A stretch of DNA of 64,000 bases from Halomonas gemina (lineage in GTDB: Bacteria > Pseudomonadota > Gammaproteobacteria > Pseudomonadales > Halomonadaceae), in assembly GCF_023554995.1 (NCBI RefSeq), contig NZ_JAMJPK010000001.1, forward strand, positions 310,001 through 374,000, read 5' to 3'. The position numbers and the translations under genes were made by a program. The notes below the pieces were generated by a model, which worked only from the letters and a program-made list of their open reading frames with translations, had not been told where the DNA came from and made no database searches. Shown one piece after another: positions 47,090 to 56,318 of the stretch (within the stretch, counting starts at the first letter, position 1; each line of letters begins with the position of its first letter).

Positions 47090-47359
47090 TCAGCCGGAGA
47101 CGGTCAGCAGGGCCTGGTCACGCACGTAGCGGTCGAACTCGGTGAAGCCGCCGACATGGGCCTGGTCGACGAAGATCTGCGGCACGGTATGCACCGGCTT
47201 GCCGATGGTCTTCTCCAGGTCGGCCTTGGAGATGCCTTCGGCATGGATATCGACGTAGCGGTGACCCTCGATGGCGCCGGCACTCTCGAGCCGGGCGGCG
47301 AGGGCCTTGGCACGGTCGCAGAAGGGGCAGGCGGGGCGACCGAAGATGACGACGAACAT
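47090..47359 (-). CDS. grxA: Glutaredoxin, GrxA type
   Basis: Small glutathione-dependent thiol reductase, 89 residues. The dithiol active site is CPFC (11-14). The glutathione-binding TVPQIFVDQAHVGG motif is complete. Similarity to E. coli GrxA includes the YVDIHAEGISKADLEKTIGKP region. It can reduce ribonucleotide reductase or other disulfides. It is preceded by an AT-richer upstream region that probably holds its promoter. Confidence 0.93.
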   Translation of the reverse strand: MFVVIFGRPACPFCDRAKALAARLESAGAIEGHRYVDIHAEGISKADLEKTIGKPVHTVPQIFVDQAHVGGFTEFDRYVRDQALLTVSG

Positions 47360-47492
47360 GCAGTGACTCCTTGCACGGCAGGGTGCGTGAAGAGGGATTC
47401 GGGGAAAAAATCGCCGCTAGTGTGACGCAGCAGGCGACGATTCGCCAATAGTCGCCCTCTGATGCGGTGATGGCGCCCCGCTATCGCGGCAT

Positions 47493-48311
47493 TCAGGGCT
47501 CGACCTCCCCGGCGTCGGCCCGGCGCAGCAGGTCGCCGAGCGCGGCATGCAGGCCGGGACTGGTCACCAGCAGGTTCTCGCCGTAGAGGTCCTCGGGAAT
47601 TCCAGCCGGGCCGGGATAGAGGTGCCCGGTGCGGGCGCCCGCTTCCCGGGCGATCAGCCAGCCGGCGGCGCAATCCCAGGGGGAGACGCTCTCGTAGTAG
47701 GCATCCAGTCGGCCGCAGGCCACGTCACACAGGTCCAGGGCCGCCGAGCCGTTGCGACGCACGTCCTGACAGTGGGCCAGCACGGCGCTGAGGCGACGCA
47801 TCAGCGGCGGCCGGCTATCGCGGCGGTAGGGGAAGCCGGTGCCGACCAGGGCGTGGGCGATCTCGGTGGTGCGGCTGGCATGTATCGCCTCGCCGTTGCA
47901 CCGGGCGCCCTGGCCGTCGAGTGCGGTGAAGGTCTCGCCCAGGAAGGGCGCATGTACCACCCCCAGGCGGGTGCGGCCCTGGCTGGCCCAGCCGATGGAC
48001 ACCGCCACATGGCGCAGGCCATGGGCGAAGTTGACCGTGCCGTCGATGGGATCCACCACCCATAGCGCCCGGGGGCTGGCCAGCGCCGTCCGGTCCGGGG
48101 CCAGCTCCTCGCTGAGGCGCGCCTCACCGGCGAAGTGCTCCTCGAGGCGCTCGCCGATGCGCGTATCCACCTCGACATCGGTATCGGTGACCAGCTCGTG
48201 GCCATGCTTGTAGCGATGGCCGAAGACCTGGCGCTCACGGGCCTCGACGATCATCCGGCCGGCCTCGTGGGCGATGTCGACGGCGATCTCCAGTCGCTGG
48301 GCGGGGGTCAT
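47493..48311 (-). CDS. Inositol-monophosphatase-family phosphatase
   Basis: Mg2+-dependent phosphatase of 272 residues. Metal-binding motifs are SEEL (Glu68/69), DPIDGTVNF (87-95) and SPWDCAAGW in the C-terminal half. This is the pattern of SuhB/CysQ-like enzymes that act on inositol phosphates, PAP or sugar phosphates. The specific substrate is not decided by the motifs. It stands alone on the minus strand, divergent from the HybE-like gene. Confidence 0.87.
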   Translation of the reverse strand: MTPAQRLEIAVDIAHEAGRMIVEARERQVFGHRYKHGHELVTDTDVEVDTRIGERLEEHFAGEARLSEELAPDRTALASPRALWVVDPIDGTVNFAHGLRHVAVSIGWASQGRTRLGVVHAPFLGETFTALDGQGARCNGEAIHASRTTEIAHALVGTGFPYRRDSRPPLMRRLSAVLAHCQDVRRNGSAALDLCDVACGRLDAYYESVSPWDCAAGWLIAREAGARTGHLYPGPAGIPEDLYGENLLVTSPGLHAALGDLLRRADAGEVEP

Positions 48312-48433
48312 GGTGGCTCCTCGGCAGGGAATCGGCCCTTCATGCTAGCAGCTCGCCATGCCCCTGCCGAATGCCTGGTGCGAAGGTAACAGTGCGGCGG
48401 CTATACTGGCGCCCCGTCGCCCTGGAGGACACC

Positions 48434-48868
48434 ATGCAGGCACTGACTGCCGACCAGTATGCCCGGCTGCGCCAGCTGGCCGAGGCCTGGCGCCACTGCC
48501 ACCTGAAGGCCGCCAAGCGCGAGCCCCGCTTCAACCCGCGGCTGGGCGTGGATGCCCTCTGCTTCCAGCCTCACCCGCTCGAGGACGGTCGCCGCGGGTT
48601 GCTCGGGGCCCTGATCACGCCCGTCTCGCTCTCGCTGGCCCTGGTGCTCGACGAAGCGTCCGTGTCGCGGCCCGCAGCGACGCACTTGACGCTGGCACTG
48701 CCCTCCGGCCGCTATCCCTTCGTGCTCGAACCCCTGGGCGAGGCCGACTGGTGGTGGCGCTGCGAGCTGCTCGACGACCTCTCCGACGTCGGCTCCCTGC
48801 AGGCCGGCAGCCGTCTCGCCCAGCAGCTGATGGAGCGGGTCATGACGCCGGATCCACCGACCTCCTGA
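48434..48868 (+). CDS. HybE-family protein without visible hydrogenase
   Basis: A 144-residue soluble protein. The core FNPRLGVDALCFQPHPLEDG, LLGALITPVSLSLALVLDE and LALPSGRYPFVLEPL matches the [NiFe]-hydrogenase assembly chaperone HybE family. No hydrogenase, Hyp or formate-hydrogen-lyase gene is in this window. The start behind CTGGAGG is preferred to an upstream GTG-type frame. It may have been kept for another Tat or cofactor-protein chaperone role. Confidence 0.72.
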   Translation: MQALTADQYARLRQLAEAWRHCHLKAAKREPRFNPRLGVDALCFQPHPLEDGRRGLLGALITPVSLSLALVLDEASVSRPAATHLTLALPSGRYPFVLEPLGEADWWWRCELLDDLSDVGSLQAGSRLAQQLMERVMTPDPPTS

Positions 48869-48893
48869 GCGGATGACGCGCTGCGTCATCCGC
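48869..48893 (+). terminator. Terminator overlapping the end of the HybE-like gene
   Basis: GCGGATGACGC and GCGTCATCCGC form a perfect 11-base stem with a GCT loop, starting right after the stop codon. A clear T-run is absent. Confidence 0.65.
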
Positions 48894-48990
48894 CTTATGC
48901 TGGTGGCGGAGATCGACAATCCCACCCCGGGCCCCTGAGGGGCCTGCCCGGCGCCCTCACGGCCCGGTTCACAGGACAGAGGAGTCACGC

Positions 48991-49761
48991 ATGACCGCCA
49001 ACGCTTCCACCCCCCGCATCGCCCTGGTCACCGGCACCAGCAGCGGCATCGGCGAGGCCGTGGTCCGCCACTTCTGCGAGCAGGGCCACCAGGTGCTGGC
49101 CGTGGACTTCAACCCGGCAGGCAAGGAGGTCGCCGAGCAGGCGGGTGCCGCCTTCTTCGAGGCCGACCTGACCGACGGCGAGGCCTGCAAGGCGGCGGTG
49201 GCCGAGGTGATCAAGCGCTTCGGACGTGTCGACATCCTGGTCAACAACGCCGGCATCCAGCACGTCTCGCCCATCGAGGAGTTCCCCGAAGCCAAGTGGC
49301 GCCAGATCATCGACCTGATGCTCACCGCGCCCTTCCTGCTCACCCAGGCTGCCTGGCCTTCCATGCGCGAGAACGGCTGGGGGCGCATCGTCAACATCGC
49401 CTCGGTTCATGCCCAGGTGGCCTCGCCGGGCAAGTCGGCCTACATCAGTGCCAAGCACGGCATGATCGGCCTGACCAAGACCGCGGCGCTGGAGGGCGGC
49501 AGCCAGGGCATCACCGCCAATGCCATCTGTCCCGCCTACGTCAAGACGCCGCTGGTGGACAACCAGATCGCCGACCAGGCCAAGATGCACGGCATGGAGG
49601 AGCAGGAGGTGATCGAGCAGATCATGCTCAAGAATGCGGCCGTGAAGCGCCTTATCGAACCCCAGGAGGTGGCCGAACTGGTCGGCTACCTGGCCTCCGA
49701 CCTCGCCGGGGCCGTCACCGGGGCCAGCTGGAATATCGACCTGGGGTGGACGGCCCAATAA
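48991..49761 (+). CDS. bdhA: 3-hydroxybutyrate dehydrogenase (SDR family)
   Basis: NAD+-dependent oxidation of (R)-3-hydroxybutyrate to acetoacetate; 256 residues. The cofactor motif is TGTSSGIG (14-21), with NNAG (85-88), catalytic Ser138, Tyr151 and Lys155 (SAYISAKHG). The substrate-binding lid NAICPAYVKTPLVDNQIADQ is typical of BdhA. It pairs functionally with ScoAB 4 kb away and may link PHA breakdown to central metabolism. It has its own strong terminator. Confidence 0.92.
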   Translation: MTANASTPRIALVTGTSSGIGEAVVRHFCEQGHQVLAVDFNPAGKEVAEQAGAAFFEADLTDGEACKAAVAEVIKRFGRVDILVNNAGIQHVSPIEEFPEAKWRQIIDLMLTAPFLLTQAAWPSMRENGWGRIVNIASVHAQVASPGKSAYISAKHGMIGLTKTAALEGGSQGITANAICPAYVKTPLVDNQIADQAKMHGMEEQEVIEQIMLKNAAVKRLIEPQEVAELVGYLASDLAGAVTGASWNIDLGWTAQ

Positions 49762-49790
49762 GCGCCGAGCTACAAGCGCCAAGCTACAAG

Positions 49791-49827
49791 CAAACCCCGA
49801 GGCCGTGGCCTCGGGGTTTGCTTTTTT
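49791..49827 (+). terminator. Strong terminator after bdhA
   Basis: CAAACCCCGAGGCC and GGCCTCGGGGTTTG form a perfect 14-base stem followed by CTTTTTT. It lies between bdhA and the convergent regulator gene and is near-symmetric enough to serve both. Two imperfect copies of GCGCCRAGCTACAA precede the stem. Confidence 0.92.
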
Positions 49828-49860
49828 GGGAGCAACACACACTGATGGCCGCTTGCAGCG

Positions 49861-50400
49861 TTAGCGCCGCACCGGTCGCTTCTGCAGCTTGCGCTGCAGG
49901 GTGCGGCGGTGCATTCCCAGCGCCCGGGCGGTGGCGGAGATGTTGCCGTCGTGCTCCTGCAGCACCTTCTGGATGTGCTCCCAGGTGATGCGGTTGATTG
50001 ACGGCGGATTGTCGGCCACCTCGGTCTCCGGGTCGCCCTCCGCCCGCGACAGCGCCATCAGCACCTCGTCGGCATCCGCCGGCTTGCAGAGGTAGTTCAC
50101 CGCTCCCAGCTTGATCGCCTCCACCGCGGTGGCGATGCTCGAGTAGCCGGTCAGCACCACCACCCGGCACTCCGGCACGATCTCCAGCAGTTCCGGCAGC
50201 AGCTTCAGTCCCGATTCGTGTTCCAGCTTGAGGTCCAGGGTGGCCAGCTGGGGCTGGTGGCGTCGCGCCAGGGAGAGGGCCTGGGCGGCGTCATGGGCCA
50301 CCAGCACCTCGAAGCCCCGGCGGCTCAGCGCACGATTGAGCACGTGGCAGAACATCTCGTCGTCGTCGATGATCAGCAGGCGTTCGGCGGTCTCTTGCAT
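49861..50400 (-). CDS. roxR: RoxR/ActR/RegA-type redox response regulator
   Basis: Cytoplasmic regulator of 179 residues. The receiver domain has IDDDE (11-15), phospho-Asp56 and the LCKPADADE Lys. A Fis-type helix-turn-helix ends the protein (GNISATARALGMHRRTLQRK). This short receiver-plus-Fis layout is that of RegA/PrrA/ActR/RoxR, controllers of respiration and electron flow. The ATG behind GAGGA was chosen. The kinase gene lies 43 bases upstream. Confidence 0.9.
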   Translation of the reverse strand: MQETAERLLIIDDDEMFCHVLNRALSRRGFEVLVAHDAAQALSLARRHQPQLATLDLKLEHESGLKLLPELLEIVPECRVVVLTGYSSIATAVEAIKLGAVNYLCKPADADEVLMALSRAEGDPETEVADNPPSINRITWEHIQKVLQEHDGNISATARALGMHRRTLQRKLQKRPVRR

Positions 50401-50443
50401 GTTGTCCTCGCAGGGGGTCACGGGGTCCGGCAACCGTCGTGGG

Positions 50444-51715
50444 TCAGGGCTCGGGCTGGCTGCGTGGCAGGGTCACCTCGGTCAGGGTGCCGCCCTCGGG
50501 GTGATTGTACAGGCTCACGCCGCCCCCGAAGCGGTTGATGGTGGCGTGGGTCAGGAAGAGGCCGATGCCCAGCCCCTTGCTCTTGGTGGAGACGAAGGTC
50601 TCGCCCAGCTGGTCGGCGATGGACATCGCCACCCCGGGGCCGTGGTCGCGGATGTCGATGATCACCTCGTCGCCGTTCCAGTCGAGTCGGATGGTGACGT
50701 CGTCCGGGTTGGCGTCGGCGGCGTTGTTGAGCAGGTTGGTCAGTGCCTGGTCGAGGGTGGCATCCACCGCCAGCCAGGGGTGGCCACGTCGCTCGGCGAC
50801 CTCCAGGTGGTGGCTGACATCGGGGCGCAGCACCAGCCAGCGCTGGACCACCCCGGCCAGCCAGACCTGGGCATCGTGGACTTCCGGCTCGGCCATGCGT
50901 CGGCGGTCGGCACTCTCCACCAGGTGGCGCAGCCGCGACTTGCAGGTATCGACCTGCTGGCGCAGCAGCTCGATGTCGCGGAGCAATGCCGGCTGCTCCC
51001 TGGCGTCCTCGCGCATCTCGCTGAGCAGCACCGCCATGGTGGAGAGCGGCGTGCCCAGCTCGTGGGCGGTCCCCGCCGCCTGGGTGGCCACGGCCAGCAC
51101 CTGCTCGTTGCGCAGGGCGGCCTCGCGGGTGCGCGAGAGCGCCTGGTCGCGACTGCGCAGGGCGCGGGCCATCTTGTAGATGAAGAAGGTGACCAGTCCC
51201 GCCGAGAGGGCGAAGTTGAGCCACATGCCCAGCACGTGAAGGCTGAGGCTCGCCCCGCCGTGGCCCTGGGCGAATTGCGGTACCGGCTGATAGGCCACCA
51301 TCAGGAAGCTGTAGGCCGCCATGGAGGCGGCGGCGATCACCCAGGCATGCCGCCAGGGGAGGGTCGCCGCGGCGATGGTGACCGGCACCAGGTAGTAGTT
51401 GATGAAGGGGTTGTGGGAGCCGCCGGTGAAATAGAAGAGTAATGTCAGACCCGTCACGTCGATCAGCAGGTGGACCAGGTACTCGCCGTGGGTCACCGCT
51501 CGCGGGCGGCCCATGCGCCACCAGGTGGCGATGTTGATTCCCCCCATGGCGACGATCACCGCGATCACCGCGGGCACCTCCAGCGAGAAGCCCAGCAGCT
51601 CGATGCCGAAGATGATCGCGGCCAGGAAGCCGGTCCAGGTGATGCCGCGCACGATGGTCAGCCGCACCAGGTTGCGGTTGGGCGTGGAGAGTGGCAGGGG
51701 CAGGGCGGCTGGCAT
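50444..51715 (-). CDS. roxS: RoxS/RegB-type redox sensor kinase
   Basis: Membrane sensor of 423 residues with six helices in the first 185 residues. The quinone-sensing signature GGSHNPFINYYLVP (98-111) is intact. The phosphorylation site is His218 (GTAHELGTPLS) and Cys258 (VDTCKSRL) corresponds to the redox-active cysteine of RegB. ATP-binding motifs are NLLNNAADA, IRDHGPGV and GLGIGLFL. It should report quinone pool state to RoxR. A longer upstream frame lacks family similarity; CGGAG precedes the chosen ATG. Confidence 0.92.
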   Translation of the reverse strand: MPAALPLPLSTPNRNLVRLTIVRGITWTGFLAAIIFGIELLGFSLEVPAVIAVIVAMGGINIATWWRMGRPRAVTHGEYLVHLLIDVTGLTLLFYFTGGSHNPFINYYLVPVTIAAATLPWRHAWVIAAASMAAYSFLMVAYQPVPQFAQGHGGASLSLHVLGMWLNFALSAGLVTFFIYKMARALRSRDQALSRTREAALRNEQVLAVATQAAGTAHELGTPLSTMAVLLSEMREDAREQPALLRDIELLRQQVDTCKSRLRHLVESADRRRMAEPEVHDAQVWLAGVVQRWLVLRPDVSHHLEVAERRGHPWLAVDATLDQALTNLLNNAADANPDDVTIRLDWNGDEVIIDIRDHGPGVAMSIADQLGETFVSTKSKGLGIGLFLTHATINRFGGGVSLYNHPEGGTLTEVTLPRSQPEP

Positions 51716-51882
51716 GGTGACTCCGTGGGATGCGTTGGCCCGATGATACCCGATTCGCAGGACGCTGGGCCCGGGCTGTCCCCCCTGAGGCACAGTGTCG
51801 CCCGTCGCCCTGGGGCGCGGACAACTCCCTGCCGATGGCGGTATATTGGGGACTATTGATATTACCATTGGAACTTGGTTCG

Positions 51883-53121
51883 ATGCTTAGACGCCTGCTT
51901 CCCCTGCTGATCCTGGTCCTCGGCGTGGCGGCCTTCCTGTGGCTGCGGGCCACCCGGCCGGAGAGTGCCAGCGTCACCCCGGAGGAGCGCAGCTGGCGGG
52001 TCGAGACCCTGGTCGCCATGCCCGGTCGTCATGCCCCGGTCCTGCCGCTCTATGGCGAGGTGACGGCCCCCGAGATGCTCACCGTCACCGCGCCGCTGGC
52101 CGGACGGATCGCCGAGCGGCCGGTGCGCGAGGGGCAGCGGGTCGCCCGTGGCGAGCGGCTGGTGGCCCTGGACGAGGCAGACGTCCGCCCGCCGCTGGCG
52201 CAGGCCGAGGCCGAGGTGGCCGATCGCCGGGCCCAGCTGGCGAGCGAGCGGGTGCGCCACGACAGCGACCTCTCCACCCTGGAGCGCGAGCGGGAGCTGC
52301 TCGCAACCGCCAATCGCCAGCTCGAGCGCACCCGCTCCCTGGTGGGGCGCAACCTCGCCTCCCAGTCTGACCTGGATGCGGCCCGCAACGAGCTGGCCCG
52401 GGCCCGGGTGACGGTGGCGGCCCGGGAGCGCGCCATCGCCGAGCACCCCGCCCGCCTCGAGGGCCTGGAGGCCGGCCTGGCGCGTGCCTCGGCCGCCCTG
52501 GCCGCCGCGCGTCGCGATGCCGAACGCAGCCGCGTCGAGGCACCCTTCGACGGCATCGTCACGCGCATCCGGGTGGCCCCGGGCGATCAGGTGGCCGCCC
52601 GCAGCGAGCTGCTCAGCGTCTATCCCGAGGAGGGGCTGGAGCTGCGGGCACTCATCCCCCGGCGTCACCAGGCCGAGCTGCTCGATGCCCTGGCCGGTGA
52701 CGTGCCGCTCGAGGCCAGTGGCGAGTACGGCTCCCGCTTCGTGCTTGTCGGGCTGGCGGGGGAGAGTGACCCCGCCGGCACCGAGGCGATCTTCCGCCTC
52801 GCGGCCGGCGGGGCCGAGTTGCGTCCCGGCAGCCTGCTGGCCGTGTCGCTGGGAAGGCCCCCGGTGCCCGATAGCGTACCGGTGCCCGACAGCGCCCTCT
52901 ATGGCAACGATGCCCTCTACCTGATGGACGACGCGGGCCGGATGCGTCGCCTGACGGTGACCCGTCATGGCGAGGTCCTCCGCGATGACGGGGAGCGCTG
53001 GGCGCTGGTCAGCGGCGAGGCCCTCGGTGAGGGCGACCGGGTGATCACCACCCACCTGCCCAATGCCATCCAGGGCCTGAGGGTCGAGGCCGCCGAGACC
53101 GGCGACGGGGAGCGGCCATGA
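51883..53121 (+). CDS. RND efflux periplasmic adaptor (HlyD/MFP family)
   Basis: Membrane-fusion protein of 412 residues that links an RND pump to an outer-membrane channel. An N-terminal anchor helix (about 5-21) is followed by a biotinyl/lipoyl half (VTAPLAGRIAERPVREGQRV), a long alpha hairpin (about 100-215) and the second lipoyl half (VEAPFDGIVTRIRVAPGDQV), then a beta-barrel domain. It is divergent from roxS and overlaps the pump gene by four bases. No outer-membrane channel gene follows. Confidence 0.9.
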   Translation: MLRRLLPLLILVLGVAAFLWLRATRPESASVTPEERSWRVETLVAMPGRHAPVLPLYGEVTAPEMLTVTAPLAGRIAERPVREGQRVARGERLVALDEADVRPPLAQAEAEVADRRAQLASERVRHDSDLSTLERERELLATANRQLERTRSLVGRNLASQSDLDAARNELARARVTVAARERAIAEHPARLEGLEAGLARASAALAAARRDAERSRVEAPFDGIVTRIRVAPGDQVAARSELLSVYPEEGLELRALIPRRHQAELLDALAGDVPLEASGEYGSRFVLVGLAGESDPAGTEAIFRLAAGGAELRPGSLLAVSLGRPPVPDSVPVPDSALYGNDALYLMDDAGRMRRLTVTRHGEVLRDDGERWALVSGEALGEGDRVITTHLPNAIQGLRVEAAETGDGERP

Positions 53122-56100
53122 GCCGTCGGCGCGGCCTGATCGGCTTCTTCGTCCACCATCGGGTCGCGGCCAACCTGGTCATGCTGGTGATGCTGCTCGG
53201 CGGGGTGCTGGGCCTGTCGCGCATGAACATCCAGTTCTTCCCCAGCTTCGCCCTGGACGTGGTGAGCGTGCGCACGGTGTGGAGCGGCGCCTCGGCGGAG
53301 GACATCGAGCAGGGCATCACCGTGCCCCTCGAGCAGCGCCTGCGCAGCCTCGATGGTCTCAAGCGGATGACCTCCACCTCGGCCCAGGGGGTCTCCAGCA
53401 TCACCCTGGAGTTCACCGAGGGCAGCGACCCGGTCCTGGCCCTGGACGACGTCCGCCAGCAGGTCGACGAGTTCACCAGCCTGCCGGCCGATGCCGAGGC
53501 GCCGCGGGTCGCCCGGGCCGCCCGCTACGAGCCGGTAGCCCGGCTGCTGCTGCATGGCGACGTGAGCCACGAGGCGTTGCGTCACCTGGCCAACCGCTTC
53601 GAGGACGAGCTGCTGCAGCGCGGCATCGACCGGGTGGAGATCAGTGGCCTGCCCGAGCAGCAGATCAGCATCGAGGTACCCGCGGAACGCCTCCAGGGGC
53701 TGCAGCTGAGCCTTGCCCAGATCGCCGAGCGGGTCGAGGGCATGTCCCGGGACCTGCCGGCGGGGCTGCTCGGCCAGCAGGACAGCACCCGCGAGCTGCG
53801 TGCCGTGGAGCAGCGCCGCGATGAGCAGGCCTTCGCCGACCTGCCGGTGCTCAGTGGTGAGCGAGTACAATTGCGGCTGGGCGACATCGCCACCATTCGC
53901 CAGGAGTCCCGCGAGCAGCAGGTGACCCTGAGCCGAGATGGCGCCCCGGCGGTGGAGCTGATGCTGCAGCGAAGCGAGGATGGCCACTCCCTGGAGGCGG
54001 CCGAGGTGCTGGAGAGCTGGCTGGCAGAGACCCGTCCCCAGCTGCCGCCCACGGTGGAGCTCGAGGTCCATGACGAGACCTGGCAGCTGATCGCCGACCG
54101 TATCGGGCTACTGATCAGCAACGGCCTCGGTGGCCTGCTGCTGGTGCTGCTGCTGCTCTACTTCTTCCTGCCCGCCCGGGTGGCGCTATGGGTGGCCATC
54201 GGCATTCCCACCGCCTTCATGGCCGCCATGGCGGTGTTCTGGGGGATTGGCGGGTCGATCAACATGATGTCGCTGTTCGCGCTGATCATGGCCCTGGGGG
54301 TGATCGTCGACGACGCCATCGTGGTGGGCGAGGATGCCGACGCCCACTTTCGACTGGGCGAGCCTGCCCGGCACGCCTCCGAAGGGGCGGCCAAGCGCAT
54401 GTTCTGGCCGGTGCTGGCCTCGTCGCTGACCACGGTGGCCGCCTTCATGCCGCTGCTGCTGGTGGGGGGCGTGATCGGCAACATCCTCGGCGATATCCCG
54501 GTGATCATGATCTGCGTGCTCATCGCCTCGCTGCTGGAGTGTTTCGTGGTGCTGCCGGCCCACCTGCGCAATGCCTTCGTGCCGGGCCGGACGCCGCGGC
54601 GCCACCCGCCCTCGCGCCCGCGCGAGCGCTTCGAGGCGGCCTTCGAGCACTTCCGCGAGGGGCCCTTCCGGCGCTTCTCGGCGCTGACCCTGCGCCACCG
54701 CGCCGCCACCCTGGCCTCGGCCGCGGCGGTGGTGCTCTTCACCCTGGGCCTGCTGGCCGGCGGGCGCCTGGCGTTCAACTTCTTCCCCACGCCCGAGCCC
54801 AACGTGCTCTACGCCAATGCCAGCTTCGTGTCAGGCACCGACAGCGCGCGCGTCGATGAGTTGCTTTCGCACATGCAGGCGGCCCTGGAGGAGACCGAGG
54901 AGGCCCTGGGGGGCGACCTGGTGCAGCACGTCGTGACCCGCCACGGGGCGACGCTCGCCAGCGGCAGGCAGGCGCGCAGCGGCGACAACCTCGGCTCGAT
55001 GATGGTGGAGCTCACCCCCTCCGACGACCGCGACGTGCGCAATGCCGAGTTCATCCGCGCCTGGCGCTCGCGGCTGGCCGAGCCGGCGGGGCTGGAGAAC
55101 CTGACCATCAACGAGCGTGCCGCGGGCCCGCCGGGCAAGGACGTCAATATCCGCCTGACCGGCGAGGAGGCGGGCGCCCTCAAGGCCGCCGCCGAGTCGC
55201 TCTCCCGTTCGCTGCGCGAGCTGCCCGGCGTGCTCGACACCGAGGACGACATGCCCTGGGGACGCGAACAGCTGATCTACCGCGTCAACGCCCAGGGCGA
55301 GGCCCTCGGGCTGACCACCGCCGACCTCGGCCGGCAGCTCCGGGATGCCTTCGACGGCCGGCTGGTACAGATCTACCAGGACGGCGCCGACGAGATCGAG
55401 GTGAGGGTGCTGCTGCCCCGGGCACAGCGCGAGCGCCTCTCGACCCTGTCGCGGCTCAGCGTGCGCGTCCCCGACGGGCGCTTCGTGCCACTCGACCAGA
55501 TCATGGCCCTCGACCATCGCCAGGGTTTCGAGGCGCTGCGCCATGCCGACGGTCGCCTGGCGGTGGAGGTCACCGCTGAGCTCGACACCGAGACGACCTC
55601 CGCCGAGCGCGTGCTCGATGCCGTCTCCGCCGAGGTGCTGCCGAGCCTGGCCAGCACCCACCGCCTGCGCTACAGCTTCGAGGGGCGCGCCGCCGACCAG
55701 CGCGAGACCTTCGCCGACATGCGCACCGGGCTGATGATCGGCCTGGGGTTGATGTACGTGGTGCTGGCCTGGGTCTTCGCCTCCTGGAGCCTGCCGCTGA
55801 TCGTCATGGCGATCATCCCGCTGGCGCTGGTCGGGGCCCTGCTGGGGCACTGGCTGCTGGGCCTCGACCTGACCATGCTCTCGCTGTTCGGGCTGTTCGG
55901 CCTCTCGGGCATCGTGGTCAACAATGCCATCATCCTGGTGGCCTTCTACCGCCACCAGCGTCATCAGGGGCTGGCCATCGAGGCGGCGCTCAACGAGGCG
56001 GTGGTGCAGCGCGTCCGCGCCGTTCTGCTCACCTCGCTGACGACCATCGGCGGACTGCTGCCGCTGCTCTTCGAGACCTCGCTGCAGGCGCAGTTCCTCA

Positions 56101-56246
56101 TCCCCATGGCGGTCTCCATCGCCTTCGGCCTGGCCTTCTCGACCCTGCTGGTGCTCGCCGTGATCCCGGTGCTGCTCAGCTACCTGGAGCGGCTGCGCGA
56201 GCGACTCGGCCGCAGTGAAGACGTGCCCGATGAGCAGCAGGCATGA
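53118..56246 (+). CDS. RND-family efflux pump inner-membrane subunit
   Basis: Proton-driven pump of 1042 residues with 12 helices and two large periplasmic loops. The helix-4 proton relay is intact (MALGVIVDDAIVVGEDADAHF). The start GFFVHHRVAANLVMLVMLLG and the C-terminal NNAIILVAFYRHQR segment with the QAQFLIPMAVSIAFGLAFST helix are typical of the AcrB/HAE1 superfamily. The second loop has LTGEEAGALKAAAESLSRSL. Substrate cannot be told; this branch usually has a broad or unknown range. Co-translated with the adaptor. Confidence 0.93.
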   Translation: MSRRRGLIGFFVHHRVAANLVMLVMLLGGVLGLSRMNIQFFPSFALDVVSVRTVWSGASAEDIEQGITVPLEQRLRSLDGLKRMTSTSAQGVSSITLEFTEGSDPVLALDDVRQQVDEFTSLPADAEAPRVARAARYEPVARLLLHGDVSHEALRHLANRFEDELLQRGIDRVEISGLPEQQISIEVPAERLQGLQLSLAQIAERVEGMSRDLPAGLLGQQDSTRELRAVEQRRDEQAFADLPVLSGERVQLRLGDIATIRQESREQQVTLSRDGAPAVELMLQRSEDGHSLEAAEVLESWLAETRPQLPPTVELEVHDETWQLIADRIGLLISNGLGGLLLVLLLLYFFLPARVALWVAIGIPTAFMAAMAVFWGIGGSINMMSLFALIMALGVIVDDAIVVGEDADAHFRLGEPARHASEGAAKRMFWPVLASSLTTVAAFMPLLLVGGVIGNILGDIPVIMICVLIASLLECFVVLPAHLRNAFVPGRTPRRHPPSRPRERFEAAFEHFREGPFRRFSALTLRHRAATLASAAAVVLFTLGLLAGGRLAFNFFPTPEPNVLYANASFVSGTDSARVDELLSHMQAALEETEEALGGDLVQHVVTRHGATLASGRQARSGDNLGSMMVELTPSDDRDVRNAEFIRAWRSRLAEPAGLENLTINERAAGPPGKDVNIRLTGEEAGALKAAAESLSRSLRELPGVLDTEDDMPWGREQLIYRVNAQGEALGLTTADLGRQLRDAFDGRLVQIYQDGADEIEVRVLLPRAQRERLSTLSRLSVRVPDGRFVPLDQIMALDHRQGFEALRHADGRLAVEVTAELDTETTSAERVLDAVSAEVLPSLASTHRLRYSFEGRAADQRETFADMRTGLMIGLGLMYVVLAWVFASWSLPLIVMAIIPLALVGALLGHWLLGLDLTMLSLFGLFGLSGIVVNNAIILVAFYRHQRHQGLAIEAALNEAVVQRVRAVLLTSLTTIGGLLPLLFETSLQAQFLIPMAVSIAFGLAFSTLLVLAVIPVLLSYLERLRERLGRSEDVPDEQQA

Positions 56247-56318
56247 GGCTGTCGACCCGCGCCGCCGGGGCTAGACTTCGAGGGTAGGCCCCGATGCGTT
56301 CACCTGGAGGTGGCTGTC

